From Cyathus striatus (lineage: Eukaryota > Basidiomycota > Agaricomycetes > Agaricales > Nidulariaceae), in NCBI GenBank assembly GCA_025738555.1, contig JAOVFP010000010.1:1426001-1490000 (forward strand): DNA of 64,000 nt. The letters run 5' to 3'. Below the pieces are notes generated by a model. The model worked only from the letters and a program-made list of their open reading frames with translations, was not told where the DNA came from and ran no database searches. Below, in pieces: positions 33,221-46,090 of this stretch. The number at the start of each line of letters is the position of its first letter. The stretch's first letter is position 1. Position numbers and translations under genes: made by a program.

Positions 33221-34007
33221 CTACCTCCTGTATTGGTGACCCGAAAAGCATTGCAATCCAGTTGCATGGAAGCGGTCCCTCAGAATACATTCAAGATGAT
33301 ACTGTTGGATGGAACAGGTGAGCATGAATGGTGTGTATGTAGTAAAGATGTGTTGATAAATATGCACCCACTCAGTTTCACATCCTGCCTGATTGCAGTT
33401 TACTGCAGTATCAAGTGAGTCGTTGAAAACCTCACTGCATAAACAAATATTCAACTGGTACACTTTGGGGATTCTTTTTCGATGACTAGGAGCTTTTTTG
33501 ATGACAACGACTTCAGTTGACAGTGAAGCAGAAGCATGCTGTGAAGTTGGACATGTGCCATCTTCGCTAGCGGAAGCTACAGTCAGGGTAGTTACAGTAA
33601 AGGACTTGTGCCCCAGTAAGTTAATTAATTTAAGGAAGTCACATGAGCAATTGTTCAATACTCACGGTGTCATTGGCAGAAAATCCTGATACCAGTATTT
33701 CTAACTCCACGGAGTTGCTTTGTGCTTCTGGAGAAATATGACTGGATTGTACACTGGTACCTTTGAAGACCCACAAAGTTCTCACATCCTCACAAACATC
33801 CAGTATGGACTTTTTAAATTGTGTACAATCATTTGGCTGATCCTGTGATGTATGGGACAACTCTTCTTCGAGCTCTGGCATAGCTGAAGCATTGTATGCG
33901 GCTTGTTCAAGCACATACAAAGTATTTTCGAGTGTTTTCGCACTTTCGTCCAGGTCCAAGCCCACTACGGCTATCTCGGTTTCCTCAATATACTCTGTCT
34001 CCATCAT
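33221..34007 (-). pseudogene. Zinc-finger protein fragment (C4HC3-like C-terminus)
   Basis: From about 34007 an acidic, coiled-coil-like stretch (MMETEYIEETEIAVVGLDLD...) runs to an intron with donor GTGAGT near 33665. It continues to CLCSEVFNDS...NCNQAGCETEW, then after a second intron (donor GTGCAT near 33382) to YHLEC. The pattern CxC-x(n)-C-x(4)-GCETxW-YHxxC resembles the PHD-like cysteine-rich end common in basidiomycete hypothetical and transposon-linked proteins (from memory). The frame upstream of 34007 has a stop, and no complete N-terminus was found. It may be a partial or decayed gene. Confidence 0.4.
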
Positions 34008-37000
34008 CTCAACAAGCTTTACACCGCTACTGGTCTTTTCGGCACTTTCCTCAACTTCTGTCTGCTATACTGGTTGCTTTGATGCTGTAATTGCCAGCCC
34101 TGGCTTCGACGCTGAGGATTTCTGCCCTAGCACTATAAGTGGTTCATGTTAGTTAATGAAGAAATGGCATATACTGGTAAAATTTGAATACCTCGAGGTG
34201 ATCTGTGTAGAATTATATTACCTATTCAAATGTCACAATAATCATTCTATGTCACCTCCACATATGCTTTAGGATATGTTACTATACCTATTATGTATTT
34301 TACTGACAATGTGCTACAGCTGATTTTATGTACTTAAGTAGTTTACAATGTACTGTAAATATCTTATCTATTTTCCTCATGCTTCCTCCCCTTGTGTGCT
34401 TTGAGGCCAAATGTAACGTCGTCGTCATCGATGCATCGTTTATTTCAACAATCTGCGCATGGTGAGCTGTTATTTATTGATGCACCAATCTGTAATTGGG
34501 TGCTCTCTATTGGTTATCTCAGCACATGAAGTGAAAAGAAGTATTATAGACAGCTATAAATGGTAATATACAACATTAATTCTGTTCCATAACCTCTTGT
34601 ACAGCCTCTTTGAGACTTGGTACAAAGGGTTCCTTTTTTTTTTGTCAGGCCCTACCTACCCTACCCCCCGTGGGAAATTATGATCGGCGCACCCCCTTGC
34701 GTGCTGCAGCTGACAGTTTGCATAGCTTTTGACGCGATGCGGGACGATAATCTGCTAAGCGACATACGTTCTGAGCACGTTTCTTGAGGATGCGTAAGGA
34801 GGGGGAGAAGCGGTATAGGGACTGATGTACGTGCCGTTTCATCTTCATCTATCGCTTTAGATGGCGCCTGCTGACTAGCCATATCGGCAGGTAGCCCACC
34901 AGGTCAAGTGAATTTACACTGCAATCTCTATAGGTGTAATCCATCGTACCTAGCTGATCCAGGGACATGGTGTCACATTCACAGCTCCCCAACGTACTGG
35001 GCTGGATGTGGTTGAAGGCGAAAAGCGCTGTGCTCCGGGAATTTTTAACCTAAGGTATGTTTGAAGTACTGACGTTGCTGGTAGTTATAGGTTCATCCAT
35101 TCAACTGTACAGCAGTCCAGCATCTGTCGATCTTCCTCCATATTCAGCACACCGCCGCACGAACATTCGTTCTGGAATCTGAGCTACTCTGCAACCACTA
35201 TGATCCCTCTCCTCGTCTCCGATAATTACTGTTCTGCGAATCACCCACCACCACAGCGCATACCAAGATTGGCCACGTCACCCAGTGACCCAGTACGCCT
35301 ACACCGTCCCTCCAACCCCCCCCACCTACGCCTAATGCTTCGTACACTCATACCTTCTGGCAGCCTCTTTCGACGCGCTATGTGTGCAACATCCCAACTG
35401 GCTCCGTCATTGGTATCATCTCCAAGCTCCATAATCCCAAATTATGACCATAGTACGTTGGTTTGAGCGTTGATAGCCAGTCAGGGGTTGTGCTTGATCC
35501 ACTATCGGGGGAATGGTAGGGTTGGTACGATGTACAACGAGGGGTGGCCCGTGGTATGTGAGTAGTTGGGGATAGATGGGGTGAACGGGAGGTGGGCAGA
35601 AGGATGATGATGAAGACTACTTAAAGCTCCAACACGAGTACAGGGGCTTAGCCCCGCTACGAGGAGCCCGTACAGTGGTGGATATCACGCTAAGGCTATT
35701 ATTGTTCCTCGAAAACATTCTGGGTAGGGGAAGGCCAGGAAAAGGGACGGAGATGCATGGGTGGTTGATGAGGTAGGTATCCTCATTTCGACACGTACAA
35801 CTATGTCAAAAGTTCTTACTATAGTTACAGCCATACGTTCGTCCACTCGTGTGCGGCGAAATAATGCCGTTATCTTACCTTCGACTGAACACGGCATCTT
35901 CTGATATTTGTCCTACTCCCTGCAAAGTACCACAGGGTGAACTAGCTCGGGGTGTCTTCCCCCCTCACCACTGCCATCCACTCACTTCCCCGCTACCCCA
36001 CGAGGAACTTGAATAAGTTCCACGTCACTCATCATCGCGTCACCACGCACCCACCCCTGGTCTACTTACGCGACACGCGCCTACGGTTTCGCCTCCCAGC
36101 TCGCACTCAATTGAGTACGACAGACTAAACATCTGCACTATCGATGCCCCATTTCCATCCCCGAACCTACCATCACCGGCGGCCATTATTGAATCACCAA
36201 ATTACCGGTTGTCACATGAGCGCACGTCATGCTTTCGTGATGTTCAAGTGGGTGTTGGGGTGTTTAGCAAGAACGCTGCCAGATGTGTTGCACACTTGAT
36301 AAGAAGAGCGATTTGCAGGCGTATGAATGACGTTTCAGGTGTAATACTACTCAGATCGAGGCGGGACTCAGTGTGCAGTTCGGGACAGGTCGGATGGTGG
36401 ACTGCTGGTTGTAGGGGCTACTACGACGATCGCGAGACAAGTTACAGGGAATCGCGCTAGTGGACTTAGCTCTTAATCTGAAGAGTGTGCACCTCTTCCC
36501 GACGACCGTCTAGAGTTTCGCGTGAACTTCACACCCCAACATTCGAGCAGTGTTTAGAGATTCGATAGTGATTGATGAGGTACGTACTCTCGTTTCGATA
36601 TGTATGCTATGCCTGAAATTCTGATCTTGCAGATGGATACACTTTCGTCCAAACGAGTAGGTTGAAGCTCGTATTATTGGTAAAGTTCGTGGACATGTTC
36701 CAACATTTCGTCGAACGAGTCCGTCCCACCATTCCAGTTGTCTCCAGCTGTATATTTGTACTCCCTGGTTATGTCACAGTGCGCAGCCTTCCTTATGCCC
36801 GCTGAACATCCTTCTTATACCTCGTGAACACTATTACTCTTTGTACAACGGAGCCACGTTTACTATACAAAAAATTTGTTTCACTTATAAAAACCTGATC
36901 GTTTCTCTCCTACCACATGCACGCATTCATCTTTTACATTACCTCTTTCCTGTGAACGTTAGTATATTCCAAACATATCCTCCTCTTCCTCATTCAATCC

Positions 37001-37177
37001 TTCTACGGTGGTTCAGCTGTAAACGCCAATGTCTTGGAAGAACTCCAACTCTAATACGAATGGTTCATTATCACAACTATCGCGCAAATCCCAAAGCATC
37101 CCTTAGACTTCCCAAACCTCAGCAAATTCGTCAAGGAATGCAGGGACCTTGAAGACCTGCGCGTTATTTCTATCTTC
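34008..37177. other. Long intergenic stretch, no supported gene
   Basis: No frame resembles a known family. A weak internal repeat links 35765-35860 and 36570-36660 ('gatgaggta.gta.tctc.tttcga'). Bases 37000-37177 read as coiled-coil sequence in frame with the next gene but contain a TAA, so part of that gene may begin here. Confidence 0.4.
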
Positions 37178-38339
37178 ATGACAGAACATTTGAATAAATC
37201 GAAACATGATATCAAGACGTTGGAACATGACAAAGACGTGCAGGAAGCGAGGATGAAGAACAAACATGATGCGATGATAGAGGAAGGTCTCAACAAAGAC
37301 TCAATAGTCACCAAGCTAAAAAGAACCAATTCCCATTTGAACAAGGAGAAGAAAGAGCAGCTGGAGATAGAGAATACATTGTGACGTCTAGTTCTTGACG
37401 TGGATAGACGTTCTGGAGGAAATGGTAAGTATTGTCTAGCCACTTATGAAAATGTAATACTAATTTTGCTGGCTAACTCAGTTAGCCGACCCCTTGAATA
37501 AAATCCTACCTCGTGTTTCGCTTGAGCTACAACGTCTACAAGAAGAAAATCAACTTTTGAAACAAAACACCCCTGCTGAGAAATGTAGTGAAGAGTCAAC
37601 GATGGTATGTATCTATCTAGTATTTTGCACCGTCGACCTGGCTAAATGATCCTAAATCACTTTAGACGAAAGTGCTTGGGTCTATCGACCATCTTATTAC
37701 ACAAGATCTCCCAAACCCAATTAACAAAGATTCTAATCACAATAATACACCAAAATACAAGGAAACATTGGGCCTGCAAAAATGGGACCTTGGTGAGGAT
37801 AATCAAGCTTCACCCCAAATTCCTGTACCGGGCACTGTTCACGTCGAAATCGAACCGCACTATAGCTATATCCCGAGGAACAGCTCAAATTCATCCGTTG
37901 AGAATCTTTCAGAAGTGTATCTCTCTACCTTGCCTCGAATCGATCTTGGTAGTAGAGAACAAGCTTTGCCACAAATTTCGAGCACGGAATCAACCTATCT
38001 GGGGAGCAGTTCTCCATCTGTGAATAGATTAGGAAAACGGGAAAGAGATAATTTAGAGAATGAACTGACTGACGATCAGTTAAATGCTATACTATTCATG
38101 TCAAGCGAGAGGCAACGTTGTGCAATATGTTAGTGAGTCTTCCATCTTTCCCCTTTTTAAATTAAGGTTACTATTCCAGGGCTGAACTTCAATATATTGA
38201 AATCTTATCGTCATACCAAGAAATAGACTCTGTCCGTACAGAGCGTTGCAAAACGAAACATGGTAATACATTGGATATATTGATGGGTCACCTATTAAAA
38301 GAAGATATACGGGACTTAAAGGAGTTATTAGCGCAATGA
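37178..38339 (+). pseudogene. Third member of the coiled-coil family, decayed
   Basis: Coiled-coil start (MTEHLNKSKHDIKTLEHDKD), then a TGA at 37382 where CGA would read through, an intron with donor GTAAGT (37426) and acceptor CTCAG (37481), the heptad stretch LQRLQEENQLLKQ, and an intron after a Met codon with donor GTATGTATC (about 37603). The tail ELTDDQLNAILF...RCAIC and TKHGNTLDIL matches the C-termini of the genes at 51674 and 56093. The intron after the Met is in the same place as in those genes. The last junction gives no clean C-x-x-C reading. It ends TGA 38337-38339, tail-to-tail with the glyoxal oxidase at 38534. Confidence 0.6.
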
Positions 38340-38533
38340 ATATACAAGTTCCATTCTTGTCGAGAGACAGTGAAACTCTTTTTATAGCTCGATACATACT
38401 ACTTATTGTCCCAATTAATTTCCTACTGTACGTATCTACTACAGTAATGTAAAGTCCGAGATGTTTACAAAACATTCGAGATGTGATAACATCAATGAGG
38501 GATGCGCGATGATCTACATGAATAAATATGCGA

Positions 38534-40718
38534 TCATAGGACATGGAAAAGACAAGCTGCAGATAGTGCAACGATCGCCTGCACCATTGGTGGCACCAGA
38601 TCCATGGCGCCGTTGGCATTCTTTGCGCCAGAACTAGAGTTTGCACTATTATTGTTGCTGTCTCCAGAACCCTTTACATTGTCAGCGCGAACGCTAGCAG
38701 GCAGTACACTGGCAGTAGACGTTGGCTGATCGCCAATGACTCCGTTTCCGACAATAACGTAGGTCCCATTGCTGGGGATGCTAGCGATGACAACAAATAG
38801 ATATGCTGGTCCAGGTTGGAATATGTTGGGATTAGGAGGTGCTTGTGCAACATGAAGAGTGATAGATCCATCATTGTTGACTGTGAACGTATTGTTCAAC
38901 TGCATCAGTCGCTGACCCATGTTCATCGCGTGTGTTGTGAAACCTCCACGATGGAGAACGACTGTGGTGTTTCTCGCTGCGTCGTTCGCATCCCCAGAGT
39001 ATGAGGATGCAGGGATAGTAATATCGAACGGATTTCCGCCATAGCTAATAGTTGACGGTACCCCAGATGGTACGGGACGCGTGGAAGCTGAGAAGTAAGA
39101 GGGATAGAAGATTTCGGCAGCGTAGGTTGTAGGGTAAATAGTAGAAGTGTTAACATCGAAATTGGGGTTCGACCCTGCAACGAGAACAGAGGCATCGGGG
39201 AGGAGAATAGCCGACGAGTGATACAGGCGAGCAATATTGGATGACGCGAAGCCAGCGTTAGTCCAACGACTTCCTTGAGGTGCCTTTGGGTTGTAGATAG
39301 CAGGGGTGCCTACAGGACCAGAAGCAAGGGACTCGCCGAAGGGCATGTCAGCAAAGTTTGTCGTCTCGCCGGTGGCCTGAGAGAAACCTGCCGTTCCGTT
39401 AAGGCCTCCGTTAATGACCAGAAGCGTGCCATCAGGTAAGATGATGAATTGACCCATGGAACGACCTTCTAACATATCATCGTCTTGTTCATAGGCAGCG
39501 GGAGAACCGTCAGCAGGTTCTGGTGTGATCCTTTGACAGTCATTCGAAGCCGGCCATTCCCAGGTGTTATAAAAAGGGAAAGAGAAATTGCCGTAGCCAT
39601 AATCCGGCATGGTTGAACCACCGCAGAAGATGATGGTCTGGGTATAATTATCCGCGACCGTGAGGGGCAGCATTGCTACCGCGCCTGATGCGGGGTACAC
39701 GCGAACCACCCCGTTCGGCATTGATGGAAGGCGTTCTTCTGTGTTTGCATTATAATCCCAGAGCACTACACGTGAACGCGTGAGAAGTCTATGGACACAT
39801 AAGAAACAGAAGATCGAACATACTGGTGGAAAGGTTAGACTGAACGAACATCTTTCCAGACGCCATTTGGAACGAGTGCGCATATGCGTTAAGTCCCGAA
39901 GTGTCAATTAAAAATTGAACAGGCTGGGGTTGCTGGGCTCTAGACGGGTAGAATTCGTAGGTGCACTCAGACGCATTACCCTCGAACTCGGGGTCGGTGT
40001 TGGGATAATTGCGGTTAACATAACCGCCGTTAACAAATCCGCCTAGAATGACAACCTCTCCTGTTCCAGTAGGTTCTGCAGCAGAATACCAACGTTTCTT
40101 TTGCATGGCAAGAACGGTAGGATCGTCATACCAGCTACATTGTGCAGACGTTATATCATCCTGCGAGGTGCAAGGGTTGAGAATGCGAATAGATTTAGCA
40201 CCGTCGAAGTCGTCGTAAGTGTTATCCCAGAAGCCTGAGACTCCGTCCGGATTACGAGTGGAGCCTATGTTACCCCCCGGCCCAATAGCACCGTTGCCAC
40301 CGAGGGTGATGAATGAGCCGTTGGGAAGGTGCATTCCCGACGAACAGAACGTGTTAGTACGCACGTCCATTACCTCGGCCTGGTGGGTGTTAATGTCCCT
40401 AAAATTTCCTTAGTGGTTCATTTTCGTCCAAGTGAGAGGAAGCGTACCAGACAGAACCCCATGCCGGGTGACCATTAACAGCAGCTGCGTTTCCCTCTGC
40501 TTTGTCAAGAATGTAGACCTTCTCTTCATTCCCAAGAAACATCTTAACACCTCAGTCAGTGATTCTTGAAGGAGGGACGCATAAGACCAGCAAACCATCA
40601 TAGCGCTGATTAATGTATTGCCTCCATCTGCAAAAGACCCAGCCTGAGATGCTAACGAGAACTGAACATTAGAAGAGAGTAAAAGAGTGGAAGTGGCCAG
40701 GAGCTTTAAAAGAGACAT
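38534..40718 (-). CDS. Glyoxal oxidase-type copper radical oxidase (674 aa), intact
   Basis: Exons 40596-40718, 40448-40542, 39824-40398 and 38534-39765 join to 675 codons. Residues 1-23 are a signal peptide. The catalytic set of the glyoxal/galactose oxidase family is complete: Cys91 (TFCSSG) and Tyr177 (KRWYSAA) for the cross-linked radical cofactor, Tyr446-His447 (ARLYHSS) and His543 (FTTHAMN) as copper ligands. The beta-propeller is followed by a domain with PSNGTYVIVGN. The end is Ser/Asn-rich with a hydrophobic tail, as in GPI-anchored proteins. The family oxidises aldehydes with release of H2O2 outside the cell, feeding peroxidases. The paralogue at 58727 has the same intron positions. 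Confidence 0.93.
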
Positions 40719-40884
40719 AGCGATCTTCGCCTCCGCAGGAAATCGGAGATGGAGGCGTAAAGTGCGGAAAGGATTGACTGTGGTAACCGGTGAAGGGGAG
40801 GGGAAAATAAATGACTACTCGCCATCGTTCGTCAGCTGCTTTTATTAGCGCAATGATGTCCGTATGTTGTGTGAAATATTGCAT

Positions 40885-41569
40885 TAGAGACTTTCTATTG
40901 GTTTGTCGGTGTCATCACGGTTGTAGTAGTGATGGAATGATGTTATGAAAGTAAAAATAAATCAAACAACCCTGTGACCCGATGCATGGAGGCCTGATTC
41001 TTTGTCATCGTTATGCTATTCTGCTGCTGAAGCGCCTCGGCCACGGACAGAAATAAAAAAGATCCCCTGAGATTCCCTGACCGTCAGATAGTTAATCCGG
41101 CTTTGTCTTTTAACAAGTTGTCAATGGTTTTCTATCTAGTAGTCCAGAGAAACCCGTTTCTCATTCCTTATCTCTGCCGCACTGAGGAACGTTGTGGTTA
41201 CAAGTATATTGTGGCTTGAGGTTTGTAGGGAGAGTTTGACACACTCTAAGAGCCTACAAGCCCCACATCAAAATCCACATCAGAGAAGGGAGCATTTTCG
41301 ATAATAAATATCAATGTCGATCATCATATGATGACAGTCATAGATTTGAAAAGCTCGTAAGCTCGCTTCAAAGTCCAGGAGTTGAGTTTATGTATGTGCA
41401 GTCCAGGCGGGGTGGTCAACAAACGCGCAGTTTTTGAGGGTTCATTATAGAGAGAGCCAGAAACTGTGACTCTAGTTATGGATAGATGGATAGTAATAAT
41501 GTGGAGGCATACTTATAGCTTATCAAACGCAAATGTGGAATAGAGGAAGGAATACGATTGGAATACAAA
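40885..41569. other. Intergenic upstream of glyoxal oxidase
   Basis: No gene seen; it includes the promoter region of the minus-strand oxidase gene. No clear regulatory motif was recognised. Confidence 0.4.
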
Positions 41570-41825
41570 GCGTTTTACAGTCGTTTGCATAATTAACTGC
41601 AGGTCGAATCTTCCAAAAACCTGTTTGTTCCTGTGTGTCTACGTGTAAATAGTGACCGTCACACTTCAAGCGATGGCTTTGCCGAGATCTCTGTGCCTTG
41701 TCATCCCAGATCGCCGTTCGAAAACACGAAACAGAAAGTCACATTGGGTGCATCAATGTATATATGTTAATTTAACCAGCAAGTATGAGCTGTGATAATG
41801 ACAGCAATTTATCTTTGCGATGGGC
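41570..41825 (+). repeat. Inverted-repeat arm, copy 1
   Basis: Bases 41655-41825 (tgaccgtcacacttcaagcg...) are the reverse complement of 45855-46045, and 41575-41650 (gtcgtttgcataattaactg...) of about 47660-47740. The arm ends at 'ctttgcgatg', exactly where NOP56 homology begins. Confidence 0.75.
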
Positions 41826-42470
41826 CCTTAAAACCAAGGGCAATACCCCGAAAGTATGTCTGGTATTTCTAGTTCTTATCTACTAGTCCTCACACATTCT
41901 TTTATAGTACGGTCTTTTATACCATTCATCGTTCATTGGCCGTGAGGATGCCAAGCATAAGGGCCGAATTTCCCGTTTCCTCGCCAACAAATGTTTAATT
42001 GCATCAAGAATAGATTGTTATTCTGGTTGGTCTCTTTCAATTTATCCATTCGCTTGAGGGCTGGACTTGATCCCAGACAATCCGACTCCCAAATTTGGTG
42101 AGGCTCTTCGTCAACAGGTTGAAGAGCGACTAGAATTCTTCGCTTCAGGAATGCCACCACAAAAGAATGCTGAAGCCATTCAGAAAGTTTTGCAAGATCC
42201 TGCCCTGGAAGGCAAGGAGGACGAAGATGTTGATGAACACGATATTCCGAAGAAAAAGGTCAAGTTATCGAAGGAGGAGAAGAAGGCATTGAAGAGAGCT
42301 AAGAAGGTGAAGGCAAAGGAGGCCGATACCGAGGTACATTACTTCATAGAAAGAGAAATACATTCTAATGTTGTTCATCATAGGACAAATCATCTAAGAA
42401 GGAGAAGAAGGAAAAGAGGGAAAATAAGGAAAAGAAAGAGAAAAAGGAGAAGAAGAAAGGCGAGGCATAA
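41822..42470 (+). pseudogene. NOP56: NOP56 C-terminal fragment, 5' truncated
   Basis: Exons about 41822-41853, 41908-42025, 42077-42333 and 42384-42470 encode the end of the Nop domain ([53 protein letters not shown]) and the Lys/Glu-rich tail, ending KKGEA. Nop56 is a core protein of C/D-box snoRNPs that guide rRNA 2'-O-methylation. Introns are intact (50-54 nt), so this is a genomic piece, not a retrocopy. The upstream two thirds are missing and are replaced by the repeat arm at 41570-41825; no promoter is expected. Confidence 0.9.
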
Positions 42471-42730
42471 TATAATGTCTTATCTTATCGTTTTACGTTT
42501 CCATTTCGTTTGTCGAGCATACCGTTCTTTTTCTTAATTTCTGTATAATAAGCTGCCTTCGGGAAACGGCAGATGTATTCGACCTGAGTGTTGGTGCAGT
42601 ACCAGAACTTCATGAAGACTTTGCTGGTCGTCATATTCATTGATAAAAAAAGTTGAAACCCGCTTTTTGATTACAAAAGATTTGCACAGTCGTCTAACTT
42701 TTACATGGAATGACATATTCAGGTATACTT

Positions 42731-45162
42731 TTATACAATACCGGCACCTCTGAACCAAGCGTTCAAGGGTTTGGTGGATACGGGTTGGACTGATTCAGAT
42801 TGCTTGATGATCTGCGCTGTGCTCCTTGGGGACGACGAATGTTGTCCGCTATGGTTTGGCTTCCAAGTTGTCAGCCATACTTTCATGGCTGCCAGAGCAT
42901 TTTTCTGTACATTTGCAATGGTAGGGTTCACTGCTGCAGATGATGCACCAAGATCAGAGCAGTGGAACCCGTCGCTAACGAAGATAGGCTGTGAAGAGGT
43001 ACTCCTGACATTGAGTCCTTCGGCAGATATCGTGGCATCTCTCCAAGGGTCTCCTAGAGAGAGTAATCAGTGCTGAACATCAAATAACTGATGGGCAACT
43101 TACGCATTCCATTTGCAAAGAATAGATGGTTAATTCTGACGTCCCAGCCCTGATATGCGCTATTGGTTCTCTCAATCTGCACATGAGGTGGTTCTGGGAA
43201 TGCCGCAGAGAACATCTGTTGACATAGACGCTGCAACGGCGATGAGTTAGTAATATCAGTGAAATAGTTATAGGAATACTGACCAAATAGTACGGAGGCT
43301 GAACAAGCCTCGTAATAAGAGTTGGTTGATTAACAGGTGCTCCTCCCTGAAAATTTTTATTAGAACCCAAATTGCTGATTGGAAACATCAGTAACTATAC
43401 CGGAAGATAGCCTACTTCATTGCACCTGTGAAGAAGAATTGGAATCAACCATGTAGTTATTGCATGTACTACCAGTGTCAACTTACACAATCCACATCCA
43501 GGAACGACCAGCATTGTCAATTGTGGTGTCAGTCCAGAATGCCTGCGATGTATTGTACGTTCCAAGACAGTCTCTGTGTGGTGTGCCGTAGACCGTGAGC
43601 ATCTAGTGTATGATCACCAATATGAACTCACTCTGCTGGGTCATCCCCGCAGACTATATAAAATACAGATCATTAAGCATCTGTTGAAGGACCATTCGAA
43701 CAACTTACTAGTCAGAAGATAAGAGTTTTTGAAGTAAGAACCCCAGGCCGAGAGAGCATGGCCAAGACCCCATCCTGCGGCGGGGGCACTCTTCTCGTCT
43801 TTGACTTCAAGGGCATCACAGAACTGGAAAAATTGTGCTCCAGGGCCAGAAGTGGGCTGTAATGACTGCCAATCCCGCAAGTTATATTGCACTGAAACAA
43901 GTCGTTAGACGTCATTGATGCCAATTTAAATCTAAATGGAGTACGTACGAGCACCGGCAGCGTCGTCGAGGTGGGTCACATCACCCATACCGAACAAATC
44001 CTTGAGCTGTTGGATCGCATTTTGATCCTTTCCAGTGAGAACTTGGTCAACGTGAGAGATGACAGCCTCTACGTCTGCTGAGCAATTTTGCGGCATGTGT
44101 TCCCTGATGGGTTCAAAGTATTGCCAGAAATCTCTGTAAATAGAGATGAGAGAGTATATCGGCACCCATAATTATCGAACACTTACAGGATTGCCTCTAC
44201 CACACCTGAAGATGCGTATCCTGCGAAGAAAAGACCAGGTTTACTGTATACATCGTCAATAACAAGCAGAAAAGATATATCAGATATTTCTTACTTCACC
44301 ATGGTCCAACTTGTTAAGGCACCTAACGCATCATCATTAGCATCAACCAGTTACTTAGGAATATTGCAAAAGAAGATAAGCACTCACCAGAGTAGCTTCC
44401 CCCAATTAAGATCCAGGGCGCTTTATCCGGGGTCACCTTATCACCGTCGGGCATAGGAAGAACAACGTTATTTGCGAAATATTCCAGATCGTCAATTGCT
44501 TGCTGAATAGTATGGACTTGCAAACTTGCGACACTCAAATCTTGATGAGGATTGCTAAGGACATAGAATCTATGTTCCAGTACAATAGTACTTCCGTTCT
44601 GCTGTTGGGCTAAATCACATCAAAATCAGATATACTTGCATTGAAGTTGCTACACATTTCAATTGCATACCAATGAGTCCGTTGATAGTTCTGTTTGTAA
44701 GGTATCCCGGATATCCTATTTTGCGAGTGCATCAACGATTCATGTCATAGATTTATAAGGGGACAACCATATACCTTGGGCGTCTACTTCTCCCGGAGTC
44801 ATGAGAATAATTGGGCCGCCTAGCGGTTTGGTAAGTACTTATATTGAGCGACGAACTTAGTACACACCAGGCTCATAGAATTCCCAAGTATGCCAAAACC
44901 TTTGCTTGAATGTTCCGAGAGATGGATTGTTATGGTCAATAAGTTGGTCGAAGAAGTAAGTAGTGTTGTACGAAGGAAGAACAGTCTCATTTCTGCTAGT
45001 TACTGGCGAATCTGGACCGGCCATGCTGACGATAGGGACAGTTGGCGGGTGCATGATATTACCATGCATACGGCCATCGCGCAAGATGGCTGTGGCCAAC
45101 CGAGAACAGAGCAGTAGGTATACAGAGATCGCTCCGAGCTTGAGAAAATTGGAGGCGACCAT
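42731..45162 (-). CDS. Serine peptidase family S28 (568 aa, 14 exons)
   Basis: Exons 44868-45162, 44775-44819, 44671-44715, 44388-44609, 44295-44322, 44187-44243, 43949-44133, 43709-43891, 43632-43653, 43487-43573, 43401-43425, 43284-43346, 43104-43230 and 42731-43053 join to 569 codons in one frame. There is an N-terminal signal sequence (KLGAISVYLLLCSRLATA). The S28 catalytic set is present: Ser in GGSYSG, Asp in MRDPWRDAT and His in DGFHCSDL. FDQLIDHNNP is the usual N-terminal family motif. S28 enzymes are lysosomal or secreted Pro-Xaa carboxypeptidases and dipeptidyl peptidases working at acid pH. Several N-glycosylation sites are visible. Three exons are only 22-28 nt. Confidence 0.93.
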
Positions 45163-45849
45163 ACTGAAGAGAGGTGCCAGCGATACGAGGGGCCAGAGTA
45201 ATCGTTAGGTTACATTGGCAATTCAAATGGGCTTTTATTCATTCACAAAGGAAGCGGAAGAGTGTTACATGAGGTACCCAAGGATGCAACATGATTACCT
45301 TCCGTTACAGGCGTTTGCATTAGAAACTGCAGTCGCGAATTTTGCGGAATGTGCGCTCTCATTTGATCTGAGCCTTAATGGGCGCGCGTGGATTCCATTC
45401 ACATACTTGCTAAAGTAGTTTGCGCTGATGAATGAAAAGTTTGATGCATCGATGCTGTAGACTGTCCTGGTGCGTGATTATGAAGTTCTCTCATGTCATT
45501 ATTCTAGTGATTTAGTCTTCCGCTACAAGCTTGAACATGCTTTACAACTTTGCAAACTTACTGGTTGTTCATGGCGTTGGCAAGAAGTTGCAACTTATGT
45601 TCCTTTCGTTTGAAACACATCTGTAACTTTCCGTTAACTACTGAAGTTTGAACCGATTTACTGTGTTCATGATTATGCCAGCAAACAGTACTTTTCAATT
45701 ACAGTCATGCTACCACTCACAAGACTACTTATTGGCACTATCAAATTCCTTTCTTTTATTTCCTACTGTGGCTTGTAAAGTACATCATCTACATTGTTTC
45801 GACAACACAGGCTTCTCCATTTCTATTTAAGTTCTATTACATTCGATAC
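45163..45849. other. S28 gene 5' region, no other gene seen
   Basis: Contains the promoter side of the peptidase gene. Short frames only. Confidence 0.4.
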
Positions 45850-46090
45850 TCACATCGCAAAGATAAATTGCTGTCGTTATCACTTATTCACAGCTCATAC
45901 TTGCTGGTTAAATTAACATATATACATTGATGTACCCAATGTGATTCCCTGTTTCGTGTTTTCGAACGGCGATCTGGGATGACAAGGCACAGAGATCTCG
46001 GCAAAGCCATCGCTTGAAGTTTGACAAGGTCACTACTATCGTCAATCAGATGCTCGTGTTTATCAGAAGCTCGTGTTGTCACGAACGTGA
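45850..46090 (-). repeat. Inverted-repeat arm, copy 2
   Basis: Reverse complement of 41655-41825, followed by 'ctactatcgtcaatcagatg' (46046 on), which recurs inverted at 47630-47665. Together the arms enclose NOP56 fragment plus S28 gene (41.8-45.85 kb). Confidence 0.75.
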
